Assembly (NCBI GenBank): GCA_963675135.1
Contig: OY776119.1
Span: 78,609,727-78,673,726 of the forward strand
DNA length: 64,000 nucleotides
Reading direction: 5' to 3'
DNA from: Galeopsis tetrahit
Lineage: Eukaryota; Streptophyta; Magnoliopsida; Lamiales; Lamiaceae
The notes under the pieces were generated by a model that was given only the letters and a program-made list of their open reading frames with translations, made no database searches and was not told the origin of the DNA. This document shows, one piece after another, positions 59,722 through 64,000 of the stretch. The translations under genes were made by a program, and so were the position numbers. Positions within the stretch are counted from its first letter, which is position 1; each line of letters opens with the position of its first letter.

Positions 59722-60139
59722 GGGTGATTGAAGGAGCGAGAGCAGATTGTGTGTTGCAACAAATTTCGCTTTTTCTTCGAGGAACCCTAGAAATGAATAT
59801 GAAGATAGGGAATTAGAATAATGCTGAATCCGATTTCAAAATTCAAATAATTGAGAGGAGGGAAGATAATCGGCGGCCGGGACCTTGATTTTCCTGCAGA
59901 TTGGACGTCGCCGGAAGGGACTTTTGCCCTGACAGAAGCTTGTACGGGGAGCCCTTTTCCTCCTCTTTTCCTACAAACTAAATAAAAAATGAAAAAGCAG
60001 AAATTACCAAATAAATGAAAGTGAAAGGGCAAAAGAGGAAATTCAGTTCTAACTTGGGAGTGGATTGCTTTAAATTTCAATTTGAGAAATTCGGAGGGAG
60101 TGCTTTAAATTTCAAAAAGTAGGATCTAGTAATCAATAT
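59722..60139. other. 5' flank of transposase gene and candidate element end
   Basis: Contains the presumed promoter/5' UTR and, at 60085-60102, the inverted counterpart of the 26634 terminus. The motif gctttaaatttcaa occurs twice (60065 and 60103). Confidence 0.5.
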
Positions 60140-61468
60140 TCCTTTTTTTTTTTTAAGTTGTCTCTTACGCTTTTTCTACACTTTTTGTCTCTCTCCCTTC
60201 CCTATCTGCGCATTTCTCTCCCTCTCTCCATCCTTTTAATTTTCTAAACCCCTTTTCTTTCCCCTTTTTTTTCAACAACTCACTTTTTTTTTTTTTTTGC
60301 AAACTCATTGTAATTCTTTTTTTTTCTTATACTTTATATTTTATTAGATTTAATATTATCTCTCATCAATTTTAATTTTAATTTTAATTATTTAACATTT
60401 ATTATATATATTTAAAAAATATTTTACAGTTCAATAAAATTTATATATTTACGTGAGAATGTATCATTAACAAAATATTTATAAAATAAAATCTATAAAT
60501 TATTTTAAATAAATATCAAAACTATTTTATAAAAATAGAATAATTAAATATGAAAGTTATTATTTTTTTAAGTAATATGAAGGTTAATTTTAAAAAATTG
60601 AAAATCTGTTTTGAAAATTCAAAATAACTATTGGAGAACATGATTAGAGATTTTTTTTTTCATTTATTCAGTGAGATTAACTTGCAATGTTTCATTAGGT
60701 ATAAAATTTACATCGTATTTGATAATTGTATTACTATTTTTTGTATTTGTTATTTTTTGTTACATACAGTAAAATTGAAATTTCAGTATTCAATTATTAT
60801 TAATTATAATATAGAATACTGAAATTTTCTCTAAGATAAAAATTAAAAAACAAAAAAAAATAACAAATAACAAAAAAAAAAAAAAATACACATCTCCTTA
60901 ATATAAAAATCAGATTTGACTTAGAAATTATATTTCATTTTATTTGTTTATTGATATAATACAATTATTAAATACTATGCAAAATTTATACCTAATGCAA
61001 TATTGCAAGTTAAGTTTTATTTCAAAATTTTAAAATAGGTTCTCAATTAAAATAATTTTGATATTTATTTAAAATAATTTCTAGATTTTATTTTGTAAAA
61101 TATTTTTTAAATATATATATATAACAAATATTAAATGAAAATAAAATTAAGATTGATGATATATAAATAGAGATAAGATTAAATTTAATAAAATATGAGG
61201 AAAAAAGGGTATTATAATGAATGAATTTTAAAAAAAAATTAACAAGTCATTGGTTGAAAAAAAAAAAGGGAAAAAAGATGTGTTTAGTGAATTAAAAGCA
61301 TAGAGAGGGGAGAGAAAATTCTGCACAAGCCGGATAGAGAAAAAGTAAAGTGTGTTAGAGGCGCGGCTGCACTCCTATTTTTCAAGAAAGCGCTTATACT
61401 TGAAAATAAATTCTGTTTTTATTATATTTTAAAGATTTCATTTTAAAACTATAATAATTAAAAAAATT
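60140..61468. mobile_element. fold-back (long inverted repeat) element
   Basis: The two halves are imperfect reverse complements around a centre near 60805 (cagtattcaattattattaa...aatatagaatactg). Paired blocks include cccctttttttt/aaaaaaaaggg, ttaacttgcaatRttKcatt, aaaatattttacaR, and cttttaattttctaaacccc with its complement near 61275. The arms are about 650 bp with no coding capacity, resembling non-autonomous MULE/fold-back elements. The left arm lacks the outermost about 130 bp present at the right end; that sequence reappears at 26428-26590. Confidence 0.72.
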
Positions 61469-61639
61469 GTCGAGGTTGAACTTTGAAGTTAGAAATTTGA
61501 TTTAAAATCTAGAAATAAAACGTCATCGCAAAGTACTAAATTCATTTAAATTAGGCTTATAGGCACTTTGAATAACTTTTTTTTGGTCACTTGTATGAAT
61601 TAAGTTCACGAAGATCTCCTCTCTTTCTAGCTAAATACT
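61469..61639. other. short spacer, no gene seen
   Basis: Nothing recognisable. Confidence 0.4.
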
Positions 61640-62375
61640 TAAAGTAAACCCTATTAACGTGTTCTCTCCTCTTTCTACCGCAATATATTAACGTTCTCGT
61701 TCTCTCCTCTCTTTCTAGCTAAATACTTAAAGTAAACCCTGTTAACGTGTACATTAGTAAACCCTATTAACGTGTACGTTCTCTCATTAACGTTCTCTCC
61801 TCTTTCTACCGCAATATATTAACGTTCTCGTTCTCTCCTCTTTCTGCCGCAATTCTGCCGCAATATATTACGTTCTCTTTCTGCCTTTCTACCGCAATAT
61901 ATTAACGTTCTCGTTCTCTCCTCTTTCTGCCGCAATATATTAACGTTCTCTCCTCTTTCTGTACGTTCTCTCCTCTTTCTTTCTGCCGCAATATATTAAC
62001 GTTCTCGTTCTCTTCTCTTTCTGTACGTTCTCTCCTCTTTCTGCCGCAATATATTAACGTTCTCTCCTCTTTCTGCCTGACACTGTTGATTAACCTCAAT
62101 AACCACTTACCACGTTCTCTCCTCTTTCTGCCGCAATATACTAACCTCAATAACCACTTACCACGTTCTCTCCTCTTTCTGCCGCAATATATTAACCTCA
62201 ATAACCACTTACCACGTTCTCTCCTCTTTCTGCCGCAATATATTAACCTCAATAACCACTTACCACGGTTCTCTCCTCTTTCTGCCGCAATATATTAACC
62301 TCAATAACCACTTACCACGTTCTCTCCTCAATAACCACTTACCACGTTCTCTCCTCTTTCTGCCGCAATATAATT
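61640..62375. repeat. minisatellite built on cgttctctcctctttctgc
   Basis: Two interleaved unit types: about 32 bp (gttctctcctctttctgccg + caatatattaac) in the left half, and about 51 bp that adds ctcaataaccacttaccac in the right half (five to six copies from about 62090 to 62370). Apparent reading frames such as RLIYCGRKRRERGKWLL repeats are products of the periodicity, not genes. Confidence 0.9.
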
Positions 62376-63653
62376 CTCCCAGAAGAATATATTGTTCTCG
62401 TTTTTTTACAGAATTTTATGTGTGTTCAGTTCGTTCTCTTAGTACGTTCGTTGAGACTTCGTCTACAGTGGTACTACTGTGTACGAAGTAGAAGTCGTTT
62501 TACCTTTGGGAACGGAACGTCAAACCAGTCGAGCACTACCTGGGCGTATTCTGTTCTGCGGGAAAAGGGTTTCCCTTGACTCGACTTTTTATTTTCGATA
62601 TTGCAGTTACCCATATCAGGCGTACAGTTTCCAACAAAATATCTGTGTGTAGTTATTTTTAAATAACTAAACAATGATAATCTGTATGTTAAACGGTAAT
62701 ACTCTATATACAACACAAAAACTTATATGTAATATTGCATGTGTTGACCAATTAAGTCAATTGGGTTGAAAATATTGACTTATTAAGTCAATTGGCTGAA
62801 AATATATATTATTGGGTCACCATTAATTTATTTGAGTTAATTCTTAATTTATTTGTCAACTGGCTTGCTTGTGTTCTAATTTTGACCAAAATTTTTAACC
62901 CATTTATTTTACCAGTTTCTGTGATTTTTTTATCTTTTATTTTATTTCCGAACGCGGGATATTAAATGTAGTAATTCAAATTGTAATATGTAGTAACACA
63001 CATTATTTTATATAGTAATAACACAAACTATTTTATATAATAATACAAATTCTTTTACTTAGTAACACATTTTTTCTAGTGTTTTTGTTAATGTAGTAAC
63101 TCACATTATAATACGTAGTAACATATATTATCGCATTTAGTAAACACAATAACCATGTTGTAATGCAAATCATTTGATAAAGTTACATATAATAACAAAC
63201 GCATATTTAATGTAGTAATTCAAACTATAGTATGTAGTAACATATAATTTTTTATATAGTAATACCGATTCTTTTATGTAGTATTTTTTTTCTAGAATTT
63301 TTATTGATTAAGTAACTCACATTATAACATATCGTAACATATATTATTGCCAATAATATAAAATAACCTTGATCCATAATAATTATTAAAGAATATTTAA
63401 AGAATTAAAAAATATTTAAATATTAAGGCCGTCGTAAATTGCAGCGTTCGGCCGCGGCCTGGGGTGACCAAAAACTCTTCGAAGGAGACGACTAAGTACA
63501 ATTTCTGCTAGTGGGTGTATTTATAAAAAATATGAGTGTGAATTGAACTGTCAGTGAGTGTATTTATAAAAAATGTGGGTTGAGCTGTTAGTGGATAGAT
63601 TTATAAAGAATGTGAGTGTGAATGACTAAAATGCATATATACAATATTTCACG
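62376..63653. other. AT-rich sequence with dispersed gtagtaac motifs
   Basis: No gene. From 62970 to 63350 the motif tagtaac or tagtaa recurs irregularly with cacattat spacing. A GC-richer block at 63427-63500 (gttcggccgcggcctgg) stands out but is unassigned. Confidence 0.4.
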
Positions 63654-64000
63654 TAGACATGGGCAGCGGTTGAAAACCGCCAGTTTCGGTTAGAAACCGG
63701 CGGTTACGGTTTTCGGCAACCGTAACTGAACCGCCGGTTACGGTTACGGTTTTTGAACCGGCGGTTCGGTTCGGAAACCGGCGGTTTGCCGGTTAGTTTT
63801 TTTTTTTTTAAGCTCGTTTTCGCCTCTTTTTTCGATCGTTTTCGCCTCTTTTTTCGATCGTTTTCGCCTCTTTTTTCGATCGTTTTAAGTTAAAATTATT
63901 TGTACAACTTAAAATTAAAATTATACTCGTTTTAACTTTTGTTTATCGTTTTTTTTATAAATTATTATATTATAACTTTAAGTCGATAACTTATATTCTT
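63654..64000. mobile_element. hAT-type palindromic MITE, second copy (cut by window end)
   Basis: Starts TAGACATGGGCAGCGG and repeats the ggcggttacggtt motifs of the 25807 copy. A 22-bp unit ttttttcgatcgttttcgcc is present three times at about 63827-63885. The right end is outside the window. Confidence 0.82.

Larger units (their letters stand above)
26634..60102. mobile_element. candidate giant Mutator-like element with gene cargo (boundaries tentative)
   Basis: Termini CACTCCCTCCGAAATTTCT (26634) and agaaattcggagggagtg (60085-60102) are inverted with one indel. Inside are a decayed MuDR-type transposase gene, an Ulp1-type protease gene, a GRF zinc-finger ORF and two F-box genes, plus the later copia insertion (29715-46919). 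Mutator-like elements that carry Ulp1-like protease genes are established in plants. Against this, I find no matching 9-bp direct repeat (flanks atagcaacc and ctttaaatt) and the inverted termini are short. The F-box and GRF genes could instead be ordinary neighbours. Confidence 0.35.

Noticed and set aside
61902..62298. Long repeated ORFs (RLIYCGRKRRERGKWLL type, and NNHLPRSLLFLPQY on the other strand)
   Set aside because: They arise from a minisatellite whose 51-bp period is a multiple of three; there is no gene evidence.

Overview
The window is nuclear DNA of a flowering plant, most likely a eudicot. The support is spliced genes with GT-AG introns, plant gene families (CCCH-TRM2 methyltransferase, RINGv E3 ligase, F-box proteins) and dense LTR retrotransposons, MITEs and a tRNA-derived SINE. 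An asterid such as a Lamiales species is a guess that I cannot prove from sequence alone. Two intact-looking host genes lie in the left 25 kb. Most of the rest is transposable elements and decayed element-borne genes.

Layout. 1-5100: right part of a minus-strand Ty3/gypsy element (broken gag start, long leader with an unrecognised ORF, PBS, one 2.9-kb LTR holding a MITE and tandem repeats). It sits inside a GC-rich hAT-like element remnant (5101-5958). 5959-8770: nested MITEs and a SINE with its target duplication. 8900-16813: 14-exon gene for a CCCH zinc-finger tRNA/RNA (uracil-5-)-methyltransferase (TRM2 type). 16814-21225: AT-rich, with a LINE-like RNase H relic and a second SINE copy. 21226-24245: 8-exon membrane RINGv (MARCH-like) E3 ligase gene with a GC-AG intron. 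24638-26328: a MULE-type MITE (9-bp target duplication) and a hAT-type MITE (8-bp target duplication).

26.4-61.5 kb is the most unusual part. It holds a GRF zinc-finger/membrane ORF, two divergent paralogous F-box genes, an 11-exon Ulp1-type protease gene with several disabling lesions, and a decayed MuDR-like transposase gene. Short inverted termini and a longer inverted repeat bracket it. I read it as a candidate giant cargo-carrying Mutator-like element (of the Ulp1-carrying kind), but no matching 9-bp target duplication is visible and the boundaries are uncertain. A young 17.2-kb Ty1/copia element of SIRE/Maximus type (29715-46919) is inserted between the two F-box genes. Its LTRs differ at only about six sites, but gag is split by a solo LTR (5-bp duplication AACTC), gag and pol are separated by a stop codon, pol has a frameshift, and a very long env-like third reading frame has a frameshift and two stops.

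61.5-64 kb: a minisatellite built on a cgttctctcctctttctgc unit, AT-rich DNA, and the left part of a second copy of the hAT-type MITE running off the window end. Exon coordinates were worked out by hand from splice signals and reading-frame continuity. No database search was possible.
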